From NCBI GenBank assembly GCA_963732345.1, contig CAVSZI010000018.1, positions 248,001-312,000 on the forward strand: 64,000 nt of DNA. Direction: 5' to 3'. The translations under genes and the position numbers were made by a program. Each line of letters begins with the position of its first letter. Within the stretch, counting starts at the first letter, position 1. The DNA is from Bog-532 sp963732345. Lineage in GTDB: Bacteria; Actinomycetota; Actinomycetes; Streptosporangiales; Streptosporangiaceae. The notes below the pieces were generated by a model that was given only the letters and a program-made list of their open reading frames with translations, was not told the DNA's origin and searched no databases. Shown in pieces: positions 24,773 to 32,754 of the stretch.

Positions 24773-27417
24773 TAACCGCTCAGCCGGCGGCGGAGCACGT
24801 CTGCGGCGGTGTCGAGCGCGTCGGTGAACTCGTCGGTTGCGCCGGTCAGGACGTCGGCCGGCCCAGCCAGGACCGCGGCCGGCCCACCCCCGTCCCCATT
24901 AGCTCCGGACTGGACCCCATCAACCGCATTAGCCCCATCAGCCCCGAGCTGGACCCCAGCAGGTCCGGTGAGCTGGTCGTAGATGGCCGTCTGCCACTCT
25001 CGCAGCGGGGGCATGTCGCCCGGCGGCCGAAGGCTCCGCAGCGACCCCGCGATGACCCGGGCCGCGTCTTCCACGCCGTCGGCAAACCGGTCGGCCGCCC
25101 CGGCGGCCGCGCCCGCGCCGCTCCCGTTCACCGCGTCGGCCGCGCCCGCGCCGCTCCCGTTCACCGCGTCGGCCCCACGGGCCTCGATGGTCCCGGTTAG
25201 CGGGGGACGGCTGACGATCTCGGCTTGCCCGCAGACCTCGGCGGCCGCGGGACGCCCGGAAATTTCGCGCTGACCCGACGGGCCAGGCCGGCCTGAGTTT
25301 CCGGACTGAGCGCGGGTGCCGGGGCGTTCGTGCGCGCCGGCCAGCGCCTCCGCGTGCGCGCCGGCCTGCGCCTCCGCGTGCGCGCCGGCCAGCGCCTCCG
25401 CGTGCGCGCCGGCCTGCGCCTCCGCGTGCGCGCCGGCCTGCGCCTCCGCGTGCGCGCCCGCCTGCGCCTCCGCGTGCGCGCCGGCCAGCGCCTCCGCGTG
25501 CGCACCCGCCTGCGCGCCCTCCACGGCGGCCTGGAGCGTGAGCGAGGTGTGGGCCAACCGGCGGGCGATTCCGGTCAGGGCATAGGCGAGCCGTGCGGTC
25601 ATCGGGGGCCGGGCTGGCTCGTCGGCCAGCCGGTCCGCGGACGCCTCGGCATCCGAACGCGCCCGCCGCGCGGCACGCCCCGCCGATTGCAGCTCGGACA
25701 GCGGCGGGGCGCCCTCGGCCTGCCCGGGCCGGACGTACGCGCGCAGCACCAGGGCCGCGTAGTGCGCCTGCGTCTCGAACAGCCGGGCCAGTTTCTGCTG
25801 CGCCGACTCACTCTCCCAGGACGGCCAGGCCAGGTAGCCGATGAGCGCCAGGACCGCCCCGATCCCGGTCCCGGCCAGCCGGAAGGTCGCCGTCTGGTCG
25901 GCCGTCTCACCGAGCAGCGCCATCAGCGTCACCACGAAGTCGGTGAGGAACACGGCGAACAGCAGGTAGTTGACCGCGAAAACGGCGTAGGCGATGGTTA
26001 TCGTCACGCCGACCGCGGCCACCAGTGCCGCGGTGTCCACGTGCAGGAGCAGAGCCGTGGCCACCCCGAGCCCGGCGCCGATGACGGTGCCGCCGGCCCG
26101 CTGGACGCCTCGGTAGATCGTCGACGCGTAGTCGGGCCGCAGCACGATGAGGATGGTCAGCACGATCCAGTAGCCGTGGGGCAGGCCGGAGGCCTGGGCC
26201 ACGACCTCGCCGATGGATGCGACCACCGCCAGCCGCAGGGCGTGCCGTCCCACCTCGGTCGAAGTCCCGGCATTGTCGCGCAGCGCCAGCAGGGCCGCGG
26301 TCACGTTCGAGCGCCACGTTCCCAGCCTCCGGCCAGGACGCGGGCCAGGACGTACGCCAGGGCGCGGGATGGGATCGGCGGTCGGCTCGGTGTCCCGCTG
26401 GTCCAGGCGCCCAAGGATCCGTACCGCGCCGCGAATCTCGCCGAGCAGCCCGGCGGCCGCCCAGCGCCACTGGACATCCCTGGGCAGCTCGATCGCCGTG
26501 AGGCGCTCCCGCAGCGCGTCCGCCCGTTCCCGGTGACCGCGCCGCGCCTCCAGCGCGTCGGCCAGTCCGTCGAGCACCGCGGCGACCGGCTCCAGGACGC
26601 TGCAGCCGGGACCGTAGCTCGCCACGGCGGCCAGGCTCACCCGGATGCGTTCCGCCTGCTCGAGCATGAGCAGGAACCGGTACCGTTCCTGTGCGCGCAG
26701 CAGCGGGTTGGGATCGGCGACCGCGTCGGAGCCGAAGACCGCGGGCGGGGGGACCGGATCGGACGAGGCCGGGCGGTGGCACACCTCCGCGGCGTATTCG
26801 CGCAGCGCGCGGTACGCGTAGGCGAGCGAAGGCCGTTCCTGATTGCCGCGCGTGAGGGCCCAGGACACGACGACGAGGGCGCCCTGCCACAGGCCGCCGG
26901 CCAGCACGAGCAGGGCGCGGACCGCCGCCTCCCGCGGGGGCAGCGGGATGGCGCTGGCGATGACCAGCTGAATGGCCCACTGCAGGCCGACCACCAGGAA
27001 CCGCTGCCCGAGCGCGGCCATCAGCCCGGCCAGGTAACTGAAGATCATGACGGCCGGGATCAGCAGCCAGCCGCTGGTGTGCGCGGCCACGGCGCCCACG
27101 AACGTGGCCACCGCCATGCCGAAGGCCGCGAAGGCCACCGCGCTCACCCGCGTCCGTGAGGCGCCCTGGAAGGACACCATCCCGGCGGGCAGCGCCCCGA
27201 GGGACGCGTAGACGCCGTACTCCAGGTGCCCGGTGGCCAGGCCGAGCGCGAGCGGGGTGATCATCCCAAATCCGGCCCGCAGGGCGCGGGGGATGTTGAT
27301 ATCCGACCACCGGAACGCGCCGAAGTTGAGCCAGCCGCCCTGGCTCAGCTCGGCGGCGAGCATCCTCCGGCTGGACCGGGACCAGGCCGTGACCGGCGAC
27401 CGGGGCTGTCGGCTCAT
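24772..27417 (-). CDS. FUSC-family membrane protein with tandem-repeat linker
   Basis: An 881-residue two-part membrane protein. Two groups of about five to six helices (residues about 40-185 and 385-540) are separated by cytoplasmic helices; this is the FUSC/aromatic-acid-exporter-like fold. The cytoplasmic C-terminal region has a repeat of the octapeptide A-G-A-H-A-E-A-Q (seven full units) and a duplicated D-A-V-N-G-S-G-A-G-A-A segment, then a helical end. Export of an aromatic or other organic acid is known for relatives; the substrate here is unknown. ATG 27417 (MSRQPRSP) opens the family region; codons farther upstream are not protein-like. It diverges from the trp leader. Confidence 0.82.
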   Translation of the reverse strand: MSRQPRSPVTAWSRSSRRMLAAELSQGGWLNFGAFRWSDINIPRALRAGFGMITPLALGLATGHLEYGVYASLGALPAGMVSFQGASRTRVSAVAFAAFGMAVATFVGAVAAHTSGWLLIPAVMIFSYLAGLMAALGQRFLVVGLQWAIQLVIASAIPLPPREAAVRALLVLAGGLWQGALVVVSWALTRGNQERPSLAYAYRALREYAAEVCHRPASSDPVPPPAVFGSDAVADPNPLLRAQERYRFLLMLEQAERIRVSLAAVASYGPGCSVLEPVAAVLDGLADALEARRGHRERADALRERLTAIELPRDVQWRWAAAGLLGEIRGAVRILGRLDQRDTEPTADPIPRPGVRPGPRPGRRLGTWRSNVTAALLALRDNAGTSTEVGRHALRLAVVASIGEVVAQASGLPHGYWIVLTILIVLRPDYASTIYRGVQRAGGTVIGAGLGVATALLLHVDTAALVAAVGVTITIAYAVFAVNYLLFAVFLTDFVVTLMALLGETADQTATFRLAGTGIGAVLALIGYLAWPSWESESAQQKLARLFETQAHYAALVLRAYVRPGQAEGAPPLSELQSAGRAARRARSDAEASADRLADEPARPPMTARLAYALTGIARRLAHTSLTLQAAVEGAQAGAHAEALAGAHAEAQAGAHAEAQAGAHAEAQAGAHAEALAGAHAEAQAGAHAEALAGAHERPGTRAQSGNSGRPGPSGQREISGRPAAAEVCGQAEIVSRPPLTGTIEARGADAVNGSGAGAADAVNGSGAGAAAGAADRFADGVEDAARVIAGSLRSLRPPGDMPPLREWQTAIYDQLTGPAGVQLGADGANAVDGVQSGANGDGGGPAAVLAGPADVLTGATDEFTDALDTAADVLRRRLSG
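25331..25516. repeat. 24-bp in-frame tandem repeats inside the FUSC gene
   Basis: Seven 24-bp units (plus-strand consensus TGCGCGCCGGCCTGCGCCTC plus CGCG) run from 25331 with a partial eighth. They alternate CCAGC/CCTGC, giving Leu or Gln at the last position of each octapeptide. The unit preserves the reading frame, so copy number could change length without breaking the protein. Confidence 0.9.
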
Positions 27418-27557
27418 GTGCAGATATCTTCCATGGTCGCGGACCCTCATGCGGACAACAGGGCGATGCGGGCCGCACGCGGACAACAGGACGACATTAA
27501 CGCGCCGGGTGTGCGGCGGGGCACTCCCGGTCGCTGGCGGTGGCCGGCCCGACCCGC

Positions 27558-27571
27558 TAAGCTGACCCGTG
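27558..27571 (+). promoter_or_regulatory. Probable -10 element for a leaderless trp leader transcript
   Basis: TAAGCT (27558-27563) fits the actinobacterial -10 TANNNT, and the leader peptide's GTG begins 8 nt after it, where transcription should start. That suggests the leader is translated from a leaderless transcript. The -35 region is poorly defined. Confidence 0.5.
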
Positions 27572-27612
27572 TGCGAGCCGTGCCGAGTCTGCCGTGGTGG
27601 CGCCGCCCATAG
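27571..27612 (+). CDS. trpL: Tryptophan operon leader peptide
   Basis: A 13-codon frame GTG...TAG encodes M-R-A-V-P-S-L-P-W-W-R-R-P, with two adjacent Trp codons (TGG TGG at 27595-27600) three codons after Leu. It is 105 bp upstream of the fused anthranilate synthase and 34 bp before a rho-independent terminator. Ribosome stalling at the Trp codons when tryptophyl-tRNA is scarce would favour the antiterminator. A perfect 7-bp stem (27601-27607 with 27612-27618) straddles the leader stop and can serve as the 1:2-type pairing. Confidence 0.85.
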   Translation: MRAVPSLPWWRRP

Positions 27613-27646
27613 GCGGCGTGATGGCTCGCGTACTGCGCAGATCATG

Positions 27647-27678
27647 AAACGACCGCCCGGGAAACGGCGGTCGTTTTT
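27647..27678 (+). terminator. Trp attenuator terminator
   Basis: AAACGACCGCC pairs with GGCGGTCGTTT around an 8-nt loop (27658-27665), and the right arm runs into TTTTT (27674-27678). This is a textbook intrinsic terminator between the leader peptide and the structural gene, so it must be bypassed for trpEG expression. Confidence 0.9.
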
Positions 27679-27716
27679 CGTTCCCGCCGGGCCTGGGCCC
27701 GGACAAAGGTGCCCAC

Positions 27717-30200
27717 GTGGACTCCGAACCGCGTAATGAGCTGACCACCTTCGAGACCGCCGGCGGCGTGCGGGTCACCCGTACCGCGGGGCCGTTCGAC
27801 CCGGACCTGCTGGCCGACGTGTCGCGCGCCGTCGACGAGCGCCGCGGCGGCGTGCTCAGCTCGGGCATGGAGTATCCGGGACGCTACAGCCGCTGGCACA
27901 TCGCCTACGCCGACCCGTGCGTGGAGATCGTGGCCCGCGGCCGCCGCATCGGGGCCCGGGCGCTGAACGACCGCGGCCGGGTACTGCTCCCGGTCATCGG
28001 CGCGGCCCTCCTGCGGGCCGGCGCCCCCGTGGGCGACCGTGCCGCCGACGGCGTGGAAGTCGTCATCCCGGAGCCGGACCGCGCCTATACCGAAGAGGAA
28101 CGGAGCCGGCGCCCCACCGTGTTCACCGCGCTCCGCGAGATCATCGCGGCGTTCGGCGGCAAGGACTCGCACCTGGGCCTGTACGGGGCGTTCGGCTACG
28201 ACCTGGCGTTCCAGTTCGAGCCCGTCCGGCTGAGCCTGGAACGCCCGGCCGACCAGCGCGACCTCGTGCTGCACCTGCCCGATGAGATCTACGTGCTGGA
28301 CCGCAAGCGTGAGCAGGCCACCCGCTACGCCTACGAGTTCGAGGTGGACGGGGCCTCCACCGCCGGACTGCCCCGCCTGACCGGGCGCACCAGCCCCCTC
28401 GCCAGCCCCGCGGGCACCGGCCACGGCGCGGCGCGGCCCGCCCCGGACCTGCCGGACCTGCCGGACCTGCCGGACCTGCCCGAACAGCCCAAGCCGGGGT
28501 CGTACGCCCAGGTCGTGGCGGAGGCGAGAGAGCGGTTCGCGCGGGGCGACCTGTTCGAGGTCGTGCCAAGTCACGTCTTCTACGGGCGCTGCCCGACCCC
28601 GTCGGCGTTCTACGAGCGGCTGCGCCAGCGCAACCCGGCGCCGTATGAGTTCATGTTCAACCTGGGTGAGGGGGAGTACCTGGTCGGCGCGTCCCCGGAG
28701 ATGTACGTCCGGGTCACCGGGGACCGGGTGGAGACGTGCCCCATCGCGGGGACGATCGCCCGCGGCGAGGGCCCGCTGGAGGACGCGGCGAACATCCGCA
28801 CGCTGCTCGGATCCCTGAAGGAGGAGTCCGAGCTGACCATGTGCACCGACGTGGACCGCAACGACAAGTCGCGCGTCTGCGAGCCGGGCAGCGTCCAGGT
28901 CATCGGGCGCCGCCAGATCGAGCTGTACAGCCGGGTGATCCACACCGTCGACCACGTGGAGGGCAAGCTGCGGCCCGGGTTCGACGCGCTCGACGCGTTC
29001 CTCACCCACATGTGGGCGGTGACGATCACCGGGGCGCCGAAGACGTGGGCCATGCAGTTCATCGAGGACCACGAGGCCACCCCGCGCCGCTGGTACGGGG
29101 GCGCCGTCGGGGCCATCGGCTTCGACGGCGGCATGAACACCGGACTGACCCTGCGTACCGCACACATCCGGGACGGGATCGCGGCCGTGCGGGCCGGCGC
29201 CACCCTGCTGTTCGATTCGGACCCGGAGGCGGAGGAGCGCGAGACGCAGATCAAGGCGCGCGCGCTGATCGAAACCCTCAAGGATGCCGAACGGACGTTG
29301 GCGGGAGCGCTCACCGGCACCGGAGACGCCGGGCCCGCCGCCGCCGAGGCGGGGGAGGGCCGTCCCGGGTCCGGGCTGCGCGTCCTGCTCGTAGACCACC
29401 AGGACTCGTTCGTGCACACGCTGGCTGATTACTTCCGTCAGCAGGGCGCGGAGGTCACCACCCTGCGGGCCGGTTTCCCGCCGGCGCTGCTGGATTCCTA
29501 CGCTCCCGATCTGGTGGTGCTGTCCCCGGGCCCGGGCCGGCCCGCGGACTTCGCATGCGATGGCCTGCTCAGCGAGCTCGACGACCGGGGGGTGCCCGCG
29601 TTCGGCGTGTGCCTGGGCCTGCAGGCCATGGTCGAGCACGCGGGGGGTGAGCTGTCCCTGCTGGCCGAGCCCGCGCACGGCAAGCCGGGTGTGGTCCAGG
29701 TCCAGGGCGGCGAGCTGCTGAACGGACTGCCCGCGGAGTTCACCGGTGCGCGGTACCACTCCATCTACGCGCGGCCCGAGCAGGTCAAGGGCGGGTTCGA
29801 GGTGACCGCGACCACCCCGGACGGCGTGGTGATGGCCATCGAGGATCCCCTGGCCGGGCGCTGGGGCGTCCAGTTCCATCCGGAGTCGATCCTGACCGCC
29901 TCCGGCCGGGCCGGCCACCACGTCATCGCCAACGTCCTCCGCCTCTGCCGCGCCCGCGCTGTGTTAGCCCGGGGGATGACCCCCCGGGAACCCCCACGTG
30001 TGCTTCGCGCCCCGCTGGGGTACCTCGCCCTAGCATCGTCGCTCGCCGAGGCACAAGGCCCCGGCTCGCGGCGATCGGCGCTGCGCACCGCCACCCCCCG
30101 TAACCCCGCTGTGTTTCTCGCCGCGGCACCGCCGGTATTCGGGCGCGCCACGCAGGGCTCTGTGGCCAGACGGGGCGGATCGGGCAGGCGGTGTCGTTAG
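27717..30200 (+). CDS. trpEG: Anthranilate synthase, fused TrpE-TrpG
   Basis: An 827-residue fusion that makes anthranilate from chorismate and glutamine. Residues about 1-535 are the TrpE part (G-A-F-G-Y-D-L; S-P-E-M-Y-V; P-I-A-G-T-I-A-R-G; C-T-D-V-D-R-N-D-K), including a D-L-P x4 microrepeat near 245. Residues about 555-745 are the glutamine amidotransferase, with the Cys in G-V-C-L-G-L-Q and F-H-P-E-S near its end. From about residue 750 to 827 an Arg/Pro/Ala-rich tail has no counterpart in the family and coincides with a dispersed DNA repeat (see separate entry). GTG 27717 is followed at once by the conserved start. Controlled by attenuation. Confidence 0.92.
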   Translation: MDSEPRNELTTFETAGGVRVTRTAGPFDPDLLADVSRAVDERRGGVLSSGMEYPGRYSRWHIAYADPCVEIVARGRRIGARALNDRGRVLLPVIGAALLRAGAPVGDRAADGVEVVIPEPDRAYTEEERSRRPTVFTALREIIAAFGGKDSHLGLYGAFGYDLAFQFEPVRLSLERPADQRDLVLHLPDEIYVLDRKREQATRYAYEFEVDGASTAGLPRLTGRTSPLASPAGTGHGAARPAPDLPDLPDLPDLPEQPKPGSYAQVVAEARERFARGDLFEVVPSHVFYGRCPTPSAFYERLRQRNPAPYEFMFNLGEGEYLVGASPEMYVRVTGDRVETCPIAGTIARGEGPLEDAANIRTLLGSLKEESELTMCTDVDRNDKSRVCEPGSVQVIGRRQIELYSRVIHTVDHVEGKLRPGFDALDAFLTHMWAVTITGAPKTWAMQFIEDHEATPRRWYGGAVGAIGFDGGMNTGLTLRTAHIRDGIAAVRAGATLLFDSDPEAEERETQIKARALIETLKDAERTLAGALTGTGDAGPAAAEAGEGRPGSGLRVLLVDHQDSFVHTLADYFRQQGAEVTTLRAGFPPALLDSYAPDLVVLSPGPGRPADFACDGLLSELDDRGVPAFGVCLGLQAMVEHAGGELSLLAEPAHGKPGVVQVQGGELLNGLPAEFTGARYHSIYARPEQVKGGFEVTATTPDGVVMAIEDPLAGRWGVQFHPESILTASGRAGHHVIANVLRLCRARAVLARGMTPREPPRVLRAPLGYLALASSLAEAQGPGSRRSALRTATPRNPAVFLAAAPPVFGRATQGSVARRGGSGRRCR
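29960..30110. repeat. Dispersed GC-palindrome repeat forming the trpEG 3' end
   Basis: GTGTTAGCCCGGGGG, a short T-G-A, CCCCCCGGGAACCCCC and CGTG, followed by an imperfect CTCGC...CGAGGC stretch, parallels the core of each 170-bp unit at 43.6-44.1 kb (GTGCTAGCCCGGGG, CGACCCCCGGAACCCCC, GCGTGG). A third, shorter relative is at about 44331-44370 before gcvP. The copy here lies inside the open frame of trpEG and supplies its unusual C-terminal tail. Confidence 0.6.
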
Positions 30201-30211
30201 AGTGCTGTGAC

Positions 30212-31000
30212 ATGAGGAGCGTTGAGCCGGAAGTCCTGCTGGTGGCGCGGCCCCAGCTCGACTACGAGGCGGTCACGGAATATCTGCGTGAGGTCGGCGG
30301 CGACGCCTGGCTAGAGCGGCTGGACCGCGGCGACCTGGATAACGACGCGCAGAATCTCGCCGAGTTCGCGGGCCGGCTCTGCTACCGGTCCTGGGACCCC
30401 GGGCTGAACCCCAACGTCACCCGCATCCGCACCGACCAGGCCAAGTACCTGGAGAACATCCTGGCCAGCGCGCACGGCTCGGTCCTGGAGCACGTGAATT
30501 TCACGTTCGTCCTGCACAACGTAAGCCGCGTGATGACCCATGAGATTGTCAGGCACCGGCCTGGGACGGCGGTGTCGCAGGAATCGCTGCGGTTCGTACG
30601 GCTCGCGGACATCCCGTTCTGGTTCCCGGAATGGGCTCGCGAAGACGAAGAACTGATGAAGCGAGCTGGGGTGCTCCTCTCCGAGATGGAGAACTTCCAG
30701 CGCTGGATGGCTGACCACTTCGGGCTCGACGAGGAGGGCGTGCCCTTCCACGAGAAGAAGCACAAGACCTCGTTCATGCGCCGGTTCGCGCCCGACGGGG
30801 TGGCCACCGGGCTGGTGTGGTCGGCGAACGTCCGTACGCTGCGGCACACCATCGAGTCGCGGACCGATCCCGGGGCGGAGGAGGAGATCCGCCTGGTATT
30901 CGGCAAGATCGGCGAGCTGATGCGCGCCGAGGCCCCGGCGCTGTTCGGCGACTACGAGGTGCGCGACGGCGCCTGGACACCCGGCTGGCGCAAGGTCTGA
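30212..31000 (+). CDS. thyX: Flavin-dependent thymidylate synthase (ThyX family)
   Basis: A 262-residue ThyX-fold enzyme, which methylates dUMP to dTMP with methylene-tetrahydrofolate, FAD and NADPH. The signature appears as R-H-R-P-G-T-A-V-S-Q-E-S-L-R-F, one residue longer than the canonical RHR-x7-S. H-V-N-F-T-F near residue 95 is the other conserved segment. The variant spacing marks a ThyX subgroup; whether it is the sole thymidylate synthase here cannot be told. I chose ATG 30212 (MRSVEPEVLL); GTG 30191 would overlap the trpEG stop. It follows trpEG directly. Confidence 0.85.
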   Translation: MRSVEPEVLLVARPQLDYEAVTEYLREVGGDAWLERLDRGDLDNDAQNLAEFAGRLCYRSWDPGLNPNVTRIRTDQAKYLENILASAHGSVLEHVNFTFVLHNVSRVMTHEIVRHRPGTAVSQESLRFVRLADIPFWFPEWAREDEELMKRAGVLLSEMENFQRWMADHFGLDEEGVPFHEKKHKTSFMRRFAPDGVATGLVWSANVRTLRHTIESRTDPGAEEEIRLVFGKIGELMRAEAPALFGDYEVRDGAWTPGWRKV

Positions 31001-31021
31001 CCCCCGGCGGCGTCAGTTCAG

Positions 31022-32074
31022 CTAGAACAGCGGGCAGTCATACCGGATGAGTTCCTCCGGCGCGCCCCTGACCTCCAGTTCGCGCACGGTCTGCGCGATC
31101 ATTTCGTCCGGACCGCTGACGTAGATGTCGCGGTTATTCCAGGTGGCCACGGCCGCCACCCGGGGGATCGTCCCGTAGATCGCGTCCAGCGCGGCCTCCT
31201 CGGACACAGCCGGGATGACCCGCAGCCACGGGTAGGACGCCGCCAGGCGCTGCAGATCGGGCTGGTCGTACAGGCCGGACGCGTGGCGCGCGCCGTGGTA
31301 GAGCACAACCTCCCGCCGGTGGCTCGTGCCGGGCGCGCGGGTGACGGCCTCGATGATGGCCTTGACCGGGGCCAGGCCAGTGCCCCCGGCGAGGCACAGG
31401 ATGTCGCGCTGGGACGTCAGGTCCGCGGTCATCGACCCAGCGGCCGCCCCCAGCAGGAGGGTGTCGCCGACGGTCACGTGATGAACCAGGGTGGCGCTCA
31501 CCAGGCCGCCGGGGACGGCGCGGACGTGAATGGTCAGCGTGCCGTCCTCACGGGGCGCGTTCGCGATGGAGTAGTGGCGCCACAGGCGCGGCCACCGCGG
31601 CGTCTGGATGCTCACGTGCTGCCCGGGCAGGTACGGTAGCGGCTGGCTCGGCTGGAGCGTCAGGACGGCCAGGTCGGCCGAACGGGCCTCGTGGGCGACG
31701 ATTTCCGCGAGCCACCACGGGGGCGCCTGTTCGGCGTCCCGTTCGGCCGCGCCGATCATAAGCTGGGCGGCCCGGCTGAACAGGTCTTCCCAGGCGGCGG
31801 CCGCGGCGTCCGTCCAGGCCTCCGGCGCGTACCGCTGCCAGGTGGCCGCGAGCGCCTGGCCGACCGGGTCGAAATGCTCCTTCTGGACGCCGAATTTGCG
31901 GTGCGCCCGCCCCAGGCCTTCGAGGTAGGCGGCCAGCTGATCGTCATTATCGCTGACCGATACGACGTGGCGCAGAGCCTGGTAAAACCGTATTCGCTGG
32001 GTGTCCATGGCGGGCGGGAACATCGCCCGCGCGGACGGCTCGCTGGCGAAGAGATGACTGTAGAAATAGGTCAT
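31022..32074 (-). CDS. Flavohemoglobin-like globin/FAD/NAD(P) oxidoreductase
   Basis: A 350-residue protein: globin domain (proximal His in G-R-A-H-R-K-F-G-V), FAD-binding barrel (W-R-H-Y-S-I-A-N-A with RxYS-type flavin motif) and NAD(P) domain (C-L-A-G-G-T-G-L-A-P and Y-V-S-G-P-D-E-M). Such enzymes oxidise NO to nitrate. The first available start, ATG 32074, lies in globin helix B; the codons immediately upstream read L-A-E-L-F-A-A-I-D-P-E-S-D-A-A in the same frame, which is clearly globin helix A, but no ATG, GTG or TTG precedes them before a TGA. Either translation starts at 32074 without helix A, or the 5' end has been lost. Confidence 0.8.
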   Translation of the reverse strand: MTYFYSHLFASEPSARAMFPPAMDTQRIRFYQALRHVVSVSDNDDQLAAYLEGLGRAHRKFGVQKEHFDPVGQALAATWQRYAPEAWTDAAAAAWEDLFSRAAQLMIGAAERDAEQAPPWWLAEIVAHEARSADLAVLTLQPSQPLPYLPGQHVSIQTPRWPRLWRHYSIANAPREDGTLTIHVRAVPGGLVSATLVHHVTVGDTLLLGAAAGSMTADLTSQRDILCLAGGTGLAPVKAIIEAVTRAPGTSHRREVVLYHGARHASGLYDQPDLQRLAASYPWLRVIPAVSEEAALDAIYGTIPRVAAVATWNNRDIYVSGPDEMIAQTVRELEVRGAPEELIRYDCPLF

Positions 32075-32754
32075 AGCGGCGTCGGATTCCGGATCAATTG
32101 CGGCGAAGAGTTCAGCCAGCGGATCGGAACCGGGATCAGCCGCGACGTCCGGCGAGCACGTCCCGGACCTGCGCGGAAGCGGATCTTCGCCGGCCTGCTT
32201 CCCCTCCCGGTTTCCCGTAGCGATTTCCGTGTTCCCCTCAGCCGGCGGGCCCCGATGCTCTCATGGCGGACGGCGGCCATCGGAGGCCGTGCCCGTGCCC
32301 GCGTTCTTGCCTAGTCCTTGGATTCTCTAGTGTCCCACTCGCGGCGTCTCTTCTGCAGCAGATAGCGGCAGGCCGGATTTTTAATGTGCGCAGTATATAG
32401 CCAGATCAACGGCCGATGCGATAACCAAAGGCGGGATGACGGCGATTGGGCGATAAGGCCGGGTTAGGCCGTTTCCAGCATAAATACATGTAGCCATTCC
32501 TGCTTTCGCAGGCTCGGTGTCCTATACGCGTCTGTCCGGTTTATGCCCGCCCGTACCAGTCCGTGCCTGAGACGATGCCGCTGCGGTCCGCGATGGCGCC
32601 CTCACGCGCGTCTTCTGACTCCGCCCGGGCCGCGGCCCGGGCGGCCGGGAACAAGGCGCCCAAGCAGCCGGCCGGCCGGGGTGGCCGGACCGGCCGGGCG
32701 GCCGCCAAGGCGCGCGCCCGGATCTGACCGTTCCGCCGGTTCCCGCGCGCCGGG
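32075..32754. other. Spacer between flavohemoglobin and ccdA genes
   Basis: The left 70 bp carry the orphan helix-A codons of the flavohemoglobin gene (minus strand). From about 32340 to 32520 the DNA is noticeably richer in A+T. At 32571-32727 a plus-strand frame encodes a 50-residue very basic, Ala/Arg-rich peptide ending A-A-A-K-A-R-A-R-I; it could be a small DNA-binding protein or the tail of a lost gene. No ribosome site supports it. Confidence 0.4.

Noticed and set aside
25331..25516. CRISPR-like short regular repeats
   Set aside because: The 24-bp units are head to tail without spacers and lie in frame within the FUSC gene.
25330..27159. Long plus-strand open frame (609 codons)
   Set aside because: Antisense to the FUSC gene, Arg/Gly-rich composition typical of a shadow frame in GC-rich DNA, no domain.
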